Shown in pieces: positions 1 through 9,264 of a stretch of 64,000 bases of DNA. Each line of letters opens with the position of its first letter. Position 1 is the stretch's first letter. The stretch is from Hyphomicrobiales bacterium (GTDB lineage Bacteria > Pseudomonadota > Alphaproteobacteria > Rhizobiales > Xanthobacteraceae), in assembly GCA_009377695.1 (NCBI GenBank), contig WHTP01000004.1, forward strand, positions 25,444-89,443. Reading direction: 5' to 3'. The notes below the pieces were generated by a model. It saw nothing but the letters and a program-made list of their open reading frames with translations, did no database searches and had not been told where the DNA came from. Both the position numbers and the translations under genes were made by a program.

Positions 1-1
1 C

Positions 2-1399
2 TTCGAGGAAATTGACGACCATGCGCAGCGCGTTGCGGTTTCGGCATCGGACTATCCCGATCTGTTCCGCGCCGTCATCGCCGAAAAGCCGGTGCGGCTG
101 CCCGACCGGCCGGGCGTTCGCGTGCGCATCTACGGTCCGCTCGAGGCGCGGCTCCAATCGATCGATCGCGTCGTGCTCGGCGGTCTCGTCGAAAGCGTAT
201 GGCCGCCGGAGGCGCGCAGCGATCCCTGGCTCAGCCGGCCGATGCGGCGCAGCTTGGGCCTCGATCTGCCGGAGCGGCGGATTTCGCTGTCGGCGCATGA
301 CTTCGCGCAGATGCTCGGTGCCAATGAGGTCGTGCTCGCCTATCCCGCCAAGCTCTCGGGCGCGCCGACGGTGCCGTCGCGATTCATCCAGCGGCTCGCG
401 GCCGTCGCCGGCGACAAGCGATGGGATGCAGCGCTCGCGCGCGGCGAACGATATCTCGCCTGGGCGCGCGAGCTCGATCGGCCGGACAGCGCGCCACGGC
501 CGGTGGCGCGACCCGAACCAAAGCCCGCCCGCGACGCACGGCCGACGTCGCTCTCGGTCACCGAAATCGAGCTTTGGCTGCGCGATCCATATTCGATCTA
601 TGCTCGACATATTCTCCGCCTGCAGCCGCTCGACGCGATCGACACGCCGCCCGGTGCGCGCGACCGGGGCACGGTTATCCATGGTGCCATCGGAAAGTTC
701 ACCGAACGGTTCAAGGGCGCCCTGCCCACCGACGTCGTCGGCGAACTGATCAAGCTCGGCGAGGAGGAGTTCGCGGTGCTTGAGGATTTTCCCGAGGCGC
801 GGGCGTTCTGGTGGCCGCGATATCTGCGCATCGCGCGCTGGTTCGCCGGCTTCGAAGCGCGCCGCCGCGCCGACCTCACCGGCATCAGCGCGGAGATCGG
901 TGCGCGTTTGGAAATCCCGCTCGGGCACCGGTCGTTCACGCTGCGCACGCGCGCCGACCGCATCGAGCACCGGCGCGACGGCCGGTACACGATCCTCGAC
1001 TATAAGACCGGGCGGCCGCCAACCGGGCCGCAGGTGTCGTCCGGGCTTACCCCGCAGCTCACCCTCGAAGGCGCGATCCTGCGGGCCGGACAGTTCGAGG
1101 GGATTCCCACGGGCGGCTCGATCGCGGAGATCGTCTACGTGACGCTGCGCGGTGGCGAACCGCCGGGAGAGGACAAGGCGGTCGATCTCGGCGACAGCAC
1201 GCCGGATGCTGCTTCTGACAAAGCGCTTAGCGAACTGACCAAGCTTGTGACGAAATTCGAGGACGAAGAGGTCGGCTATCTCTCCAGGGAACGGGTGATG
1301 TTCATGCGCCGTGGCGGCGGCGACTACGACCATCTCGCGCGCGTAAAGGAATGGTCGCTGACCAGCGGTGCCGCCGAAGATGGGGGCGAGGCGGAATGA
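2..1399 (+). CDS. addB: AddB, double-strand break repair helicase-nuclease subunit (C-terminal part)
   Basis: This is the C-terminal 465 residues of AddB; the open frame runs off the left edge, so the start is missing. AddB partners AddA in the AddAB complex, which resects DNA double-strand ends for RecA-dependent repair (the RecBCD counterpart in this group). The visible part contains the PD-(D/E)XK nuclease: a segment reading SVTEIELWLRDPYSIYA around nt 550-600 and the catalytic ILDYKTG motif around nt 992-1012. The TGA stop overlaps the ATG of addA in an ATGA arrangement, so the two genes are translationally coupled. Identification is by motif plus the addA neighbour and is firm. Confidence 0.93.
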   Translation, partial: FEEIDDHAQRVAVSASDYPDLFRAVIAEKPVRLPDRPGVRVRIYGPLEARLQSIDRVVLGGLVESVWPPEARSDPWLSRPMRRSLGLDLPERRISLSAHDFAQMLGANEVVLAYPAKLSGAPTVPSRFIQRLAAVAGDKRWDAALARGERYLAWARELDRPDSAPRPVARPEPKPARDARPTSLSVTEIELWLRDPYSIYARHILRLQPLDAIDTPPGARDRGTVIHGAIGKFTERFKGALPTDVVGELIKLGEEEFAVLEDFPEARAFWWPRYLRIARWFAGFEARRRADLTGISAEIGARLEIPLGHRSFTLRTRADRIEHRRDGRYTILDYKTGRPPTGPQVSSGLTPQLTLEGAILRAGQFEGIPTGGSIAEIVYVTLRGGEPPGEDKAVDLGDSTPDAASDKALSELTKLVTKFEDEEVGYLSRERVMFMRRGGGDYDHLARVKEWSLTSGAAEDGGEAE

Positions 1400-4300
1400 G
1401 CGCGCCGCGCAAGATTCCCAATGCCGTCCTGGAGGCGCAGCACAAGGCATCCGACCCCGCGGCATCGGCGTGGGTCTCCGCCAATGCCGGCTCCGGCAAG
1501 ACCTATGTGCTGGCGCAGCGAGTGATCCGCCTGCTGCTCGACGGCACCCACCCGTCGAAGATTCTCTGCCTCACTTACACCAAGGCGGCGGCTGCCAACA
1601 TGGCGAACCGCGTGTTCGAGCGGCTTGCGGGCTGGACGACCCTGGATGATGCGGCTCTTGAAACAGAAATTCACAAGACCGGCGTCAAGCGCGTCGACGT
1701 CAAGCGCCTGGCGCGGGCGCGCAAGCTGTTCGCGGAGGCGCTGGAGACACCGGGCGGGCTGAAGGTGCAGACCATCCACGCGTTCTGCACGCGGCTGCTG
1801 CAGCAGTTCCCGTTCGAGGCCGACGTTGCGGCGCGCTTCCAGGTGCTGGACGAGACGCAGCAGACACAGATGATCGAAACGATCCGGCTCGACGTGCTGC
1901 TCGCCGCGTCGGCGCGGCCCGACAGCGCCGAGGGCCGCGCCCTGGCGACGATCATCACGCTGACCAGCGACTTCGCGTTCCAACTCGCGTTGGCCGAAGC
2001 GATCCGCGAAGGCGAGAAGGTGATGGCGTGGCTGTCGCAAGCCGGCGGCATCGGCGGCGCGATGGCGGAGCTGTCGCAGGCGCTGGGGATCGATCCAGCA
2101 GATACCATCGAACAGATTGACGAAAAGATCGTCAACGGACCGATTTTTCCTATGTCGGAGTGGGCCGTGGCAGCAGCGATCTGCAAAGCCAGTTCGGCAA
2201 GAGACCAGGAGCAGTGCGAGCGCCTGACAATGGCCGCACAGGCCACTGGCTCAGACCGAATCGAAAAGTATTTGCAGGTTTTTGTAGACACCAAATGCAG
2301 GCCACGAGACAAAGTTGTTACGCAAAGGCTTACTAAAACGAACCCGTCGCTCGCGAGAACCTTGGCCGAAGAGAGGGACCGCGTTTGCAAGCTTCGGGAG
2401 CAGCGACTCGCCGTCATCGCCCGCGCCCGCACCGGCGCACTATTAGCCATCGCCAGCGCCGTCATCTCACGCTATCGCGCCGAGAAGGAAGCCCGTGGTT
2501 TCCTTGATTACGACGATCTCATCGCCAAGACGCGCGACCTGCTCTCGCGCGTGAGCGCGGCCTGGGTGCACTACAAGCTCGACCTCGGCATCGACCACCT
2601 CTTGATCGATGAGGCGCAGGATACGAGCCCGGAGCAGTGGGACATCATCGAGCGGCTGGTGGCCGAGTTTGCCGTGGGCGCGGGCGCACGCGGAACGCTG
2701 TCGCGCTCGATCTTCGCGGTGGGCGACGACAAGCAATCGATCTTCTCATTCCAAGGCGCCGACCCGCACGAATTCGAGAAGAAACAACGCAGCTTCAAGC
2801 GCACCTTCGAGGCCGCGGCGATCGAATGGCGCGACGTTCGCCTCGCTCATTCGTTCCGTTCGAACGACAGCGTGCTGACCGCGGTCCAGCACGTGTTCGC
2901 GCAGCCAACGATCTTCCGCAGTGTGACCACCGACGAGGGCGGGATTTCCCCGCATCTCGCTTTGCCCGACGCGGCGCCCGGCGTTGTCGAGATCTGGCCG
3001 CTGGTCGAGCCCGAGAAGCGTGAGCCCGTGCCGGCGTGGGATCAGCCGTTCGACAAGACCTCGGAAACGAGCCCGCGCGTCAAGCTTGCGCGGCAAGTTG
3101 CCAAGCATGTCAGGTTGTGGATCGACCGCAAAGACCAGGTCGGCAGCGGCGCCGAGCGCCATGCAATACGACCGGGCGACATCCTCGTGCTGGTGCGCCA
3201 GCGCGGGCCCCTGTTCGAGGCGATCATCCGCGCGCTCAAGAACCAGGACATCGACGTCGCCGGGGCCGACCGGCTGGTGCTGACCGAGCACATCGCGGTC
3301 ATGGACATGCTGGCGCTTGCTGATGCAGTGCTGCTGCCGGAAGACGACCTTGCGCTCGCGACCGTCCTCAAGAGCCCGCTGTTTGGATTGTCGGAAGACG
3401 AGCTGTTCGCGCTCGCCTGGGACCGCAAGGCCAACCTGCGGGCAACACTGAACGAGCGCCGGCCGGAGATCGCCGCAAAGCTTGCAGCGATCGCGCATGA
3501 TGCGCAACGGCTGCCGCCGTTCGCCTTCTACGCCGATCTTCTCGGCGCGGGTCAGGCGCGCAAGCGTTTCCTGTCGCGACTCGGACCCGAGGCCAAGGAC
3601 GTCATCGACGAATTCCTCAATCTCGCGCTTGCCTATGAGAGTCGCGAGACGCCGTCGTTGCAAGGCTTCGTCGCGTGGCTGCGCACCGCTTCGGCCGAGA
3701 TCAAGCGCGACATGGAAATCGCGCGCGACGAGGTGCGGGTGATGACGGTTCACGGCGCAAAAGGATTGGAGGCGCCGATCGTCATCCTCGCCGACACCAC
3801 GACCGAGCCGCAGGGCCCGATCCAGCATCAGCCGCGCCTTCTGAACCTGCCGGCGCAGCAGGCCGCGCCCGGCACGCCCGACCGGCTCATTTGGATGCCG
3901 AACAAGAAGGAGGACACCACTCCGATCGCCGTCGCGCGTGCGAACACGGTTGCCGATGCGATCGACGAGCACCGCCGCTTGCTCTACGTCGCCATGACGC
4001 GCGCCGCCGACCGGCTGGTGATCTGCGGCTCCGTCGGCCAGAACCGGCGACCGCCGGGCTGCTGGTATGACCTGATGGTCGACGCGCTGAAGCCGCATTG
4101 CAGCGAGGAACCGGCGGATATCGGCGAAGGCAGCGTGCTGCGCTATCGCCAGACGCCGTCAAAGCCCGAGACGCTGTCGCTCTTTGATCTGCCGCCGGCG
4201 CAACCCGCGAGGCAGGAACGGCCGGACTGGCTCACCCGCGCGGCGCCGCACGCAGGGGTCGCGCTCGCGCCGCTCTCGCCGTCACAGCTCCATGACGAGA

Positions 4301-4908
4301 CCGCGCCGATCGCCCGCTGGAGTGGCGAGGCGCGCCGGCAGGCTATGGCACGAGGCGTCGTCATGCACCGCCTGCTGCAATCGCTGCCGGCAATCGATCC
4401 CGACCATCGTCCGGACGCCGCGCGCCGCTACCTCGCAGGCAAGAGCAAGGACTTCACCATCGAAGAATGCGAGGAACTCGCGCGCAAGGCGCTCATGCTG
4501 GTCGAGCATCCCGACTTCGCGGAGCTGTTCTCGCCCCACAGCAAGGCCGAGGTCCCGATCGTCGGACGCATAGCCGGACGCATAGCCGGACACATGGCCG
4601 GACACGTGGCCGGACACGTGGCCCATGGCGGCAAGACCCGTGCCGTCGCCGGCGTCGTCGACCGGCTGGTGGTCACCGCCGACGCGATCCTCATCGCCGA
4701 TCACAAAACGAATCGCGACCCGCCCCGAACGCTCGACAAAGTACCCAATGGCTACCTTGCGCAGCTTGCACTCTACCGCGCCGTGCTCTCCGAGCTCTAT
4801 CCCGGGAGGCCTGTCCGCGCTGCCCTGGTCTGGACCGAAGTACCTGATCTGATGGAAATTTCCGACGCAGCCATGGACCGGGCGCTGGCCACCCTCACCT
4901 CGTCGTGA
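1396..4908 (+). CDS. addA: AddA, double-strand break repair helicase-nuclease subunit
   Basis: AddA is the UvrD/Rep-type helicase and nuclease of AddAB. The protein is 1170 aa, normal for alphaproteobacteria. A Walker A motif (ANAGSGKT) lies at residues 29-36, a Walker B/DEAQD motif (LLIDEAQD) near residue 400, helicase motif VMTVHGAKGLE near residue 785, and a C-terminal nuclease motif (ILIADHKTN) near residue 1100. The ATG at 1396 was chosen because it overlaps the addB stop as ATGA; an in-frame start 45 nt upstream would overlap addB further. Two oddities: nt 2090-2400 are visibly less GC-rich than the rest, and residues about 1057-1076 are encoded by five tandem 12-bp units (listed separately) just before the nuclease core. 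Confidence 0.95.
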   Translation: MSAPRKIPNAVLEAQHKASDPAASAWVSANAGSGKTYVLAQRVIRLLLDGTHPSKILCLTYTKAAAANMANRVFERLAGWTTLDDAALETEIHKTGVKRVDVKRLARARKLFAEALETPGGLKVQTIHAFCTRLLQQFPFEADVAARFQVLDETQQTQMIETIRLDVLLAASARPDSAEGRALATIITLTSDFAFQLALAEAIREGEKVMAWLSQAGGIGGAMAELSQALGIDPADTIEQIDEKIVNGPIFPMSEWAVAAAICKASSARDQEQCERLTMAAQATGSDRIEKYLQVFVDTKCRPRDKVVTQRLTKTNPSLARTLAEERDRVCKLREQRLAVIARARTGALLAIASAVISRYRAEKEARGFLDYDDLIAKTRDLLSRVSAAWVHYKLDLGIDHLLIDEAQDTSPEQWDIIERLVAEFAVGAGARGTLSRSIFAVGDDKQSIFSFQGADPHEFEKKQRSFKRTFEAAAIEWRDVRLAHSFRSNDSVLTAVQHVFAQPTIFRSVTTDEGGISPHLALPDAAPGVVEIWPLVEPEKREPVPAWDQPFDKTSETSPRVKLARQVAKHVRLWIDRKDQVGSGAERHAIRPGDILVLVRQRGPLFEAIIRALKNQDIDVAGADRLVLTEHIAVMDMLALADAVLLPEDDLALATVLKSPLFGLSEDELFALAWDRKANLRATLNERRPEIAAKLAAIAHDAQRLPPFAFYADLLGAGQARKRFLSRLGPEAKDVIDEFLNLALAYESRETPSLQGFVAWLRTASAEIKRDMEIARDEVRVMTVHGAKGLEAPIVILADTTTEPQGPIQHQPRLLNLPAQQAAPGTPDRLIWMPNKKEDTTPIAVARANTVADAIDEHRRLLYVAMTRAADRLVICGSVGQNRRPPGCWYDLMVDALKPHCSEEPADIGEGSVLRYRQTPSKPETLSLFDLPPAQPARQERPDWLTRAAPHAGVALAPLSPSQLHDETAPIARWSGEARRQAMARGVVMHRLLQSLPAIDPDHRPDAARRYLAGKSKDFTIEECEELARKALMLVEHPDFAELFSPHSKAEVPIVGRIAGRIAGHMAGHVAGHVAHGGKTRAVAGVVDRLVVTADAILIADHKTNRDPPRTLDKVPNGYLAQLALYRAVLSELYPGRPVRAALVWTEVPDLMEISDAAMDRALATLTSS
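4564..4623 (+). repeat. Five tandem 12-bp units inside addA
   Basis: Five consecutive 12-bp units (GGACGCATAGCC twice, then one and two variants ending in GGCC) lie in frame in addA and encode five G-R/H-I/M/V-A tetrapeptides. The first two units are identical and the last two are identical, so the block looks recently expanded. It sits between the helicase region and the nuclease motif, probably on a surface loop. Confidence 0.85.
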
Positions 4909-4992
4909 AGCCTGCTTGACGGGGTCCGGAGGCATTCATAGGTTCGCACTCCACTAAATGCGCAGCCGCGCCCGCAAGCAACGAGGTACTCC

Positions 4993-5313
4993 ATGGCCGT
5001 CGGCAAGGTCTCTGATGCCACTTTCGAGGCGGAAGTGTTGAAGGCCAAGGGTCCCGTGGTGGTGGACTTTTGGGCGGAATGGTGCGGCCCCTGCAAGATG
5101 ATCGCGCCGGCGCTGGAGGAGATCGCGGGCTCGCTTGGCGAGAAGGTCAAGATCGTGAAGCTCAATGTTGACGAAAATCCGCAAGTCGCGGCGAAGTACA
5201 ACATCCAGTCGATCCCGACGCTGCTGATCTTCAAGAACGGCGACATGTCCTCGCGCCAGATCGGCGCCGCGCCGAAGCAAAAGCTCGAGCAGTGGATCAC
5301 GGCAGCGGTTTGA
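4993..5313 (+). CDS. trxA: Thioredoxin 1
   Basis: A 106-aa cytoplasmic thioredoxin that keeps protein dithiols reduced with NADPH via thioredoxin reductase. The active site WCGPCK is at residues 30-35 (catalytic C31 and C34), with the FWAEW lead-in and the cis-proline segment SIPTLLIF near residue 72, as in E. coli TrxA. Length is standard. A purine-rich GAGG precedes the ATG by about 8 nt. It lies 84 bp downstream of addA on the same strand, the usual arrangement in Rhizobiales. Confidence 0.96.
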   Translation: MAVGKVSDATFEAEVLKAKGPVVVDFWAEWCGPCKMIAPALEEIAGSLGEKVKIVKLNVDENPQVAAKYNIQSIPTLLIFKNGDMSSRQIGAAPKQKLEQWITAAV

Positions 5314-5373
5314 TCCCTTCGCTGTCGCTTCATCCCTTTATTGACGTCATTGCGCGGCGAGCGACGGAGTTCG

Positions 5374-5398
5374 TTGCTGTGCCCTGAGGGCACAACAA
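5374..5398. terminator. Hairpin between convergent trxA and folC
   Basis: An inverted repeat (TTGCTGTGCCC, loop TGA, GGGCACAACAA) with one mismatch sits in the 107-bp gap between the convergent ends of trxA and folC. Position and shape suit a bidirectional terminator, but there is no clear T-run. Confidence 0.4.
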
Positions 5399-5420
5399 CC
5401 CGTCCTCGCACACTGCAACA

Positions 5421-6737
5421 TCACGTCGGCGGTGTGCCGTTCGCGTTGAGTACCGCGCCGGCAAGATAAAGCGATCCCGTGATCATCACCCGCGGCGGCG
5501 GTTCGAGGCCGAGCCGCCCGACATCGGCGAGCGCGCTTTCGATGTCACTGCTCGCCTGCGCTGGAATGTTGGCGGCCCAGGCGAACTCTGCAACATCCGA
5601 GGCTGGAATGCTCTTCAGCTGATCGGGAATCGGCACCGCGAAGAGCCGGCGCGCGAGCCCGGAAAAATTCTTCAGGAACGCGCTCGCGTCCTTGCTCGCG
5701 AGCATGCCGACGATCAGCACCAGCGGGCGCGATACGCGCTCTTCGAGATCGGCAAGCGCGTTCGCAATCGTGCGGCCGCCATCCGCGTTGTGGCCGCCGT
5801 CAAGCCAGAGCTCGCTACCGGCCGGAAGCAGCCCAGGCAGCCGTCCTTGCGACAGCCGCTGCATCCGCGCCGGCCACTCCGCTTTCGCGACCGCCTCGAA
5901 CACCGCGGGACGAAGTCCGAGTGACGGCAGCGCGCGCAGTGTGGCGATGGCAACCCCGGCATTCTCGAACTGATGCCGGCCCGGCAGCCGCGGTGCCGGC
6001 AGATCGAGCAGGCCGGCATCGTCCGAATAGACCAGCCGGCCGCGCTCCTCGGTCGCGGTCCAATTCTCGCCCGCAATCCGAATCGGTGCGGCGGCGCGCG
6101 CCGCCGCACGTTCAATCGCCGCGAGCGCCTCGCGTGGCTGCGCGGCCACGATCGCAGGAACATCCCGTTTGAAGATGCCGGCCTTCTCGGCCGCGATCTT
6201 CGCGACGGTGTCGCCAAGATAATCGGCGTGATCGAATGAGACCGGCGTGACGACGGTAGCGAGCGGCCGATCGACAACATTGGTCGCGTCAAGCCGACCG
6301 CCGAGTCCAACCTCCAGCAGCAGCACATCGGCCGGGTGGCGCGCGAACAGAAGCAGGCCCGCCGCAGTCGTGATTTCAAACACCGTGATCGGCTGATCGG
6401 CGTTGGCGCGCTCGCATTCCTCGAATACGCGCGCAAGCTCGTCATCCGAGACCAAAATCCCCTCACCCGCCGCACCGAGACGGAACCGCTCGTTGAATCG
6501 GACGAGATGCGGCGAGGTATAGACATGCACGCGCAATCCCGCCGCTTCGAGGATCGCGCGCATGAACGCGATGGTCGAGCCCTTGCCGTTGGTACCGGAG
6601 ACGTGGATGACCGGTGGCAGCTTCCGCTCCGGATGCCCCATGGCGGCAAGCAGCCGCCACATGCGATCGAGCGAGAGATCGATCAGCCTGGGATGCAGCG
6701 CAAGGAGCCGCGCGACGATGGAATCGATGGACGACAT
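5421..6737 (-). CDS. folC: Bifunctional dihydrofolate synthase / folylpolyglutamate synthase
   Basis: FolC adds glutamate to dihydropteroate (making dihydrofolate) and extends polyglutamate tails on folates, using ATP. The 438-aa protein carries the Mur-ligase type P-loop GTNGKGS at residues 48-54, the segment YTSPHLVRFNER that follows it, a TVVTPVSFDHADYLGDT stretch near residue 190, and WLDGGHNADG near residue 310. Length and motifs are typical. It is transcribed with accD and the trp genes, with one CTAG hairpin repeat in the 134-bp gap separating it from accD. Confidence 0.95.
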   Translation of the reverse strand: MSSIDSIVARLLALHPRLIDLSLDRMWRLLAAMGHPERKLPPVIHVSGTNGKGSTIAFMRAILEAAGLRVHVYTSPHLVRFNERFRLGAAGEGILVSDDELARVFEECERANADQPITVFEITTAAGLLLFARHPADVLLLEVGLGGRLDATNVVDRPLATVVTPVSFDHADYLGDTVAKIAAEKAGIFKRDVPAIVAAQPREALAAIERAAARAAAPIRIAGENWTATEERGRLVYSDDAGLLDLPAPRLPGRHQFENAGVAIATLRALPSLGLRPAVFEAVAKAEWPARMQRLSQGRLPGLLPAGSELWLDGGHNADGGRTIANALADLEERVSRPLVLIVGMLASKDASAFLKNFSGLARRLFAVPIPDQLKSIPASDVAEFAWAANIPAQASSDIESALADVGRLGLEPPPRVMITGSLYLAGAVLNANGTPPT

Positions 6738-6766
6738 TGCGCGGAGTATAGCGGATCACCCGCTAG

Positions 6767-6859
6767 CTAGTGTGGCGGTTCAGAAGTTCGCCATGCTTCG
6801 CGAAGTTCGCTTTACGAAAATGCAGCACGATCAAGCGAACTTCGGATTCAGGACGCTAG
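6767..6859. repeat. CTAG hairpin repeat E1 (A left arm joined to B right arm)
   Basis: This 93-bp element starts CTAGTGTGGCGGTTCAGAAG, the left arm of module A, and ends with the right arm of module B (GAACTTCGGATTCAGGAC then GCTAG). An inner inverted repeat GAAGTTCGCTT / AAGCGAACTTC closes a hairpin. It therefore looks like an A-B composite that lost the central part. It lies between folC and accD, 12 bp beyond the accD stop. Confidence 0.75.
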
Positions 6860-6871
6860 CGCGGATGACGC

Positions 6872-7798
6872 CTACGGGCTGGCCGGAACAGCCAGCTCAT
6901 CGCCTTGTGGCAAGGTGTCGATGGCCTGCGGCGGCGACGGCGGAGCTGCCGGCTCCTTGGTCAGAAGACGGCAGATATTCGACAGCGTCGCGCGCAATTC
7001 ATGGCGCGGAACCACCAGATCGACCATGCCGTGTTCCTGCAGGTACTCCGCACGCTGGAAGCCCTCGGGCAGCTTCTCGCGGATGGTCTGCTCGATGACG
7101 CGCGGGCCGGCAAAGCCGATGAGTGCGCCCGGCTCTGCGATGTGGACGTCGCCCAGCATGCCATAAGAGGCTGTGACACCGCCGGTGGTCGGATTGGTGA
7201 GCACGACGATGTAAGGCTTGCCCGCTTCGCGCAGCATCTGCACCGCGACGGTCGTGCGCGGAAGCTGCATCAGCGAGAGAATCCCTTCCTGCATGCGCGC
7301 GCCGCCGGACGCAGCGAATACGATGAAGGGCGTGCCCTTTTCGACCGCGGTCTCGAGCCCCTTGACCACGGCCTCGCCGGCGGCCATGCCGAGCGAGCCG
7401 CCCATGAAATCGAAATCCTGCACGCCGACCACGACCGGCAGCCCGTCGAGTTTGCCGTAGCCGAGCTTGATCGCGTCGGTCGTGCCGGTCTTGCTGCGCG
7501 CGTCCTTGAGGCGATCGCTGTAGCGGCGCTCGTCGCGGAACTTAAGCGGATCGACCGGCGCGACCGGCACCGCGATGTCGAACCAGGTCTCGTTGTCGAA
7601 GATCGACTTCAGGCGCGCGGTGGCACTCATGCGCATGTGGTAGTTCGAGCCTGGGATGACGAACTGGTTCGCCTCCACGTCCTTGTAGAAGACGAGCTGC
7701 CCGGTTTCCGGGCACTTGATCCACAGGTTCTCTGGGGTTTCGCGCCTATTCAGGAAGTTGCGAATCTTCGGCCGAACGACGTTGGAAATCCAATTCAT
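6872..7798 (-). CDS. accD: Acetyl-CoA carboxylase carboxyltransferase subunit beta
   Basis: AccD is the beta subunit of the carboxyltransferase that moves CO2 from carboxybiotin to acetyl-CoA in the first step of fatty-acid synthesis, acting with AccA. The protein from the ATG at 7798 is 308 aa, preceded by a GAGAG Shine-Dalgarno. Characteristic segments are [24 protein letters not shown] and [20 protein letters not shown]. The N-terminal zinc ribbon of E. coli AccD (four cysteines) is reduced here to one cysteine (KCPETGQ, C29); I recall the same feature in related alphaproteobacterial AccD sequences. A longer in-frame start exists at 7882 but lacks family support. Confidence 0.94.
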   Translation of the reverse strand: MNWISNVVRPKIRNFLNRRETPENLWIKCPETGQLVFYKDVEANQFVIPGSNYHMRMSATARLKSIFDNETWFDIAVPVAPVDPLKFRDERRYSDRLKDARSKTGTTDAIKLGYGKLDGLPVVVGVQDFDFMGGSLGMAAGEAVVKGLETAVEKGTPFIVFAASGGARMQEGILSLMQLPRTTVAVQMLREAGKPYIVVLTNPTTGGVTASYGMLGDVHIAEPGALIGFAGPRVIEQTIREKLPEGFQRAEYLQEHGMVDLVVPRHELRATLSNICRLLTKEPAAPPSPPQAIDTLPQGDELAVPASP

Positions 7799-7897
7799 GC
7801 AGTCACTCTCGGTACAAGCGAGCGTACGCTGTTCGCTAATATGGATGGCCACGGCCACCCCCGCAACGACGAAAAAATCCAAGAGCTGGCAGGCCTC

Positions 7898-8302
7898 TTA
7901 GTTCGGCCGATAAGTTCCAAAATGCCAGAGATGGCCTTCCGGATCGCGAGCGGTGTATTCGCGCGATCCGTAGTCGGTCGTGGTCAGGTCGCGCACGATC
8001 TCGGCACCGGCGGCCTTGGCGCGCGCACAATGGGCATCGACGCCGCCGAGCACGATGTAGACGCTCTGTGTCACACACCCAGCGTCGAGCGGGCTCTTCC
8101 AGTTGAACAGGGAATTGGTGTTCGAGCCGAGCATGACGAAGGCCGGTCCGAGCTTGATCTCCGCGTGTGCCACGGTGCCGTCGGGGCCGTCGTGCAGAGC
8201 GTGCTTCTCAAATCCGAAGGCGCGGCAGAGCCAGTCGATGGCCGTGCGCGCGTCGCGATATTGCAGGCAGGGAATGATGCAGGGTTCGGCGTTTGCGGTC
8301 AT
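7898..8302 (-). CDS. VOC (glyoxalase/bleomycin-resistance) family protein
   Basis: A 134-aa single-domain protein of the vicinal-oxygen-chelate superfamily. It shows the paired beta-alpha-beta-beta-beta pattern with CLQYRDARTAIDWLCRAFGF at the N-terminus, GTVAHAEIKLG in the first half and a terminal segment SREYTARDPEGHLWHFGTY, which is typical of PhnB/YdeM-like members. The substrate cannot be told from sequence. It lies between accD and an AraC-type regulator gene, an insertion relative to the usual trpA-accD order. Start ATG at 8302. Confidence 0.85.
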   Translation of the reverse strand: MTANAEPCIIPCLQYRDARTAIDWLCRAFGFEKHALHDGPDGTVAHAEIKLGPAFVMLGSNTNSLFNWKSPLDAGCVTQSVYIVLGGVDAHCARAKAAGAEIVRDLTTTDYGSREYTARDPEGHLWHFGTYRPN

Positions 8303-8379
8303 GTCGCGCGCTCCTCGCTTGGTTCGACGGACCGAACGCTATCGCCATGATCCGGCTTCGGTCTTGGAAGGATGTAACC

Positions 8380-9261
8380 TCAACCGCGCGGCACGTTGTC
8401 GATCACGCCGGACCCGTCGGCCAGGCGGCTGCGGCGGAACTCGACCGGCGTCATGCCGGCAAACTGCCGGAAATCGCGGATGAGATGCGCCTGGTCGAAA
8501 TAGCCGGCGTCGAGCGCCACCTCGGCCCATCGCGACGAGAGATCAGTCGTCTGCCGATCCACCACGCGACGGAACCGCAGCAGCCGGGCAATGGTCTTGG
8601 GTGCGAGTCCGATGTCCTGGCGGAATTTGCTCGCGAGGTGCTTGCGGCTCCATTGCAACTCATCGGCGAGCGCCGCGACCGGGATCATACCGCCGGTGTC
8701 GCTTAGCCGGGTCCAGGCATGCCTGACCGCTCCGGACACGGACTGTGCGTCCGCGACACGGCCAATCAAAAATCGCTCGAGGATGTCGAAGCGGGTTTGC
8801 CAGTCCACCGCCTCGGCAATTTGCGTTTCGAGCTCCGCGCCGGCGCGACCCATCACGTCGGAGAAATCGACGATCCGCTCCGACAACTCGTGCATCGGAA
8901 TGCCGAAAATCTCCCGAGCACCGATCGGCGTCAGATTGAACTGCAGGCAATGGGACGCGCCGGTGTTCTCGCTGATCGCGTAGGTCGAGTACATGCCGGC
9001 GACGAAGCTGCCGTGGCGCATCATGCGGCCGGGCTTGTGGCCGTCACCCAGACTCCATGCCGGCCCGAAATTGATGATCACCGGGACGATCGGGAGTGCG
9101 AACTCGACGCGGCGTACCGTTGCCGAGCCCCACTCCCGATAACCCTGATAATCCGAGACATAGGGCGCAAGCCGCGCATCGGGCCGGCAACGAATGAGCT
9201 CCCAGCGCCCGATGTCCGACGCGTGCCGGATGGTCTCGAGCCGGGCCGGATCGATGGGCAT
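8380..9261 (-). CDS. AraC-family transcriptional regulator
   Basis: A 293-aa regulator with two helix-turn-helix motifs in the C-terminal third: VAALADELQWSRKHLASKF (about residues 193-211) and the second around the WAEVALDAGYFDQAHLIRDF segment near residue 255, followed by FAGMTPVEFRRS, the classic AraC tail. The N-terminal 180 residues have no family I can name and probably bind an effector. Its ATG lies 4 bp after the trpA stop, so it is probably co-transcribed with the trp genes. The adjacent VOC gene is a plausible target. Confidence 0.88.
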   Translation of the reverse strand: MPIDPARLETIRHASDIGRWELIRCRPDARLAPYVSDYQGYREWGSATVRRVEFALPIVPVIINFGPAWSLGDGHKPGRMMRHGSFVAGMYSTYAISENTGASHCLQFNLTPIGAREIFGIPMHELSERIVDFSDVMGRAGAELETQIAEAVDWQTRFDILERFLIGRVADAQSVSGAVRHAWTRLSDTGGMIPVAALADELQWSRKHLASKFRQDIGLAPKTIARLLRFRRVVDRQTTDLSSRWAEVALDAGYFDQAHLIRDFRQFAGMTPVEFRRSRLADGSGVIDNVPRG

Positions 9262-9264
9262 GTG

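Noticed and set aside
6905..8350. Long plus-strand frame of 481 aa opposite accD and the VOC gene
   Set aside because: Antisense to conserved genes and lacks any motif; it reflects high GC and codon bias.
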